Assembly (NCBI GenBank): GCA_946811185.2
Contig: OX328109.1
Span: 34,394,129-34,458,128, forward strand
DNA: 64,000 nt
Source of the DNA: Hippopus hippopus
Lineage: Eukaryota; Mollusca; Bivalvia; Cardiida; Cardiidae
Reading direction: 5' to 3'
The notes below the pieces were generated by a model, which saw only the letters and a list, made by a program, of their open reading frames with translations, was not told where the DNA came from and did no database searches. Shown here in pieces: positions 63,632 through 64,000 of this stretch (positions within the stretch are counted from its first letter, which is position 1; the number at the start of each line of letters is the position of its first letter). The position numbers and the translations under genes were made by a program.

Positions 63632-64000
63632 GATTGAACCACAGTGGAAATGTAGCATATTTACACAATCATAATAAATTTTTGTCCTTTTCAATCAATA
63701 TGTTATTGCTCTGGCGAGCAAAGTTTCATATCTCATACTTATGTCATAAGAGTTGTCTCCCTTTGTTATTTATCACAATTTCAAAGGCAAATATCTTGCA
63801 AAGTACGATTTTTCTATCGATGAAACATTAATATGTGATGTAAAATGCATATATCAATATATTTTACTAGTTAATATATTCTTTCACTGCTATGGAACAG
63901 CTGTGGCGTGCAAAAACTCCCATGGCGTATCCATGGCGTATAAATTCTCCATGGCGTATTTCAGTAGGACCCCAGCGCGTAATTAGTACTAAATAAGAAT
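63632..64000 (+). repeat. Dispersed repeat X, direct copy 3, cut by the window end
   Basis: Nearly identical to 48668-49030, including CCCATGGCGTATCCATGGCG. Open frames here repeat those of copy 1 and are not genes. Confidence 0.9.

Larger units (their letters stand above)
60735..63990. repeat. Large inverted repeat flanking an ORF-bearing spacer
   Basis: Left arm 60735-61540 pairs with right arm 62845-63990. The right arm has about 300 bases lacking in the left. The spacer of about 1.3 kb holds P2 copies and the ORF at 62158. The outer parts of both arms are repeat X. Confidence 0.82.

Overview
This is animal nuclear DNA, most likely from a bivalve mollusc. Genes are spread over many short exons with GT-AG introns. 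Coding sequence is sparse. Short hairpin-forming transposons are very dense, and several SINE copies end in a core shared with molluscan SINEs. The bivalve assignment is an inference from repeat style and gene content. No bacterial gene, CRISPR array, rRNA or genuine tRNA gene was seen.

Region by region. 1-1773: the 3' part of a Ty3/gypsy element (end of reverse transcriptase, RNase H, LTR), running off the left edge. 1822-11840 (+): six 3' exons of a PSTPIP-type F-BAR gene, with introns holding hairpin MITEs, SINE remnants, a Tc1-like element, a degenerate higher-order tandem array and two inverted-repeat transposons. 13.3-15.0 kb: a nested foldback element. 19.0-22.4 kb (-): gene A, a complete secreted protein with an antistasin domain, an unfamiliar six-cysteine module and a WAP domain. 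23.6-24.6 kb: a dead mariner split by a MITE. 31.3-34.0 kb: a 2.7-kb foldback element inserted into a MITE. 34.5-40.6 kb (-): gene B, a paralogue of A with the six-cysteine exon duplicated. 47.7-48.5 kb (-): C, a broken third copy of the WAP exon. 50.2-55.6 kb (-): a nearly whole gypsy element with both LTRs, a tRNA-Pro-type primer site and integrase placed before reverse transcriptase, a Gmr1-type order. 59.5-64 kb: inverted and direct copies of a larger repeat around a spacer with an unrecognised ORF.

A, B and C are a tandem family. Every internal intron of A and B is in phase 1, so modules can be added or lost without changing frame. The products are small cysteine-rich secreted proteins and look like protease inhibitors. 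The F-BAR protein would act inside the cell at membrane and actin, and is an unrelated neighbour. In gene B, joining exon 2 directly to the second six-cysteine exon would create a stop codon at the junction, so the first copy is needed unless a weak downstream acceptor is used.

Limits: exons were found by eye from splice signals, phase and family resemblance. Repeat boundaries are approximate (tens of bases) unless terminal repeats or target duplications fix them. P1, P2, P3 and P4 are my own labels for the hairpin repeat families.
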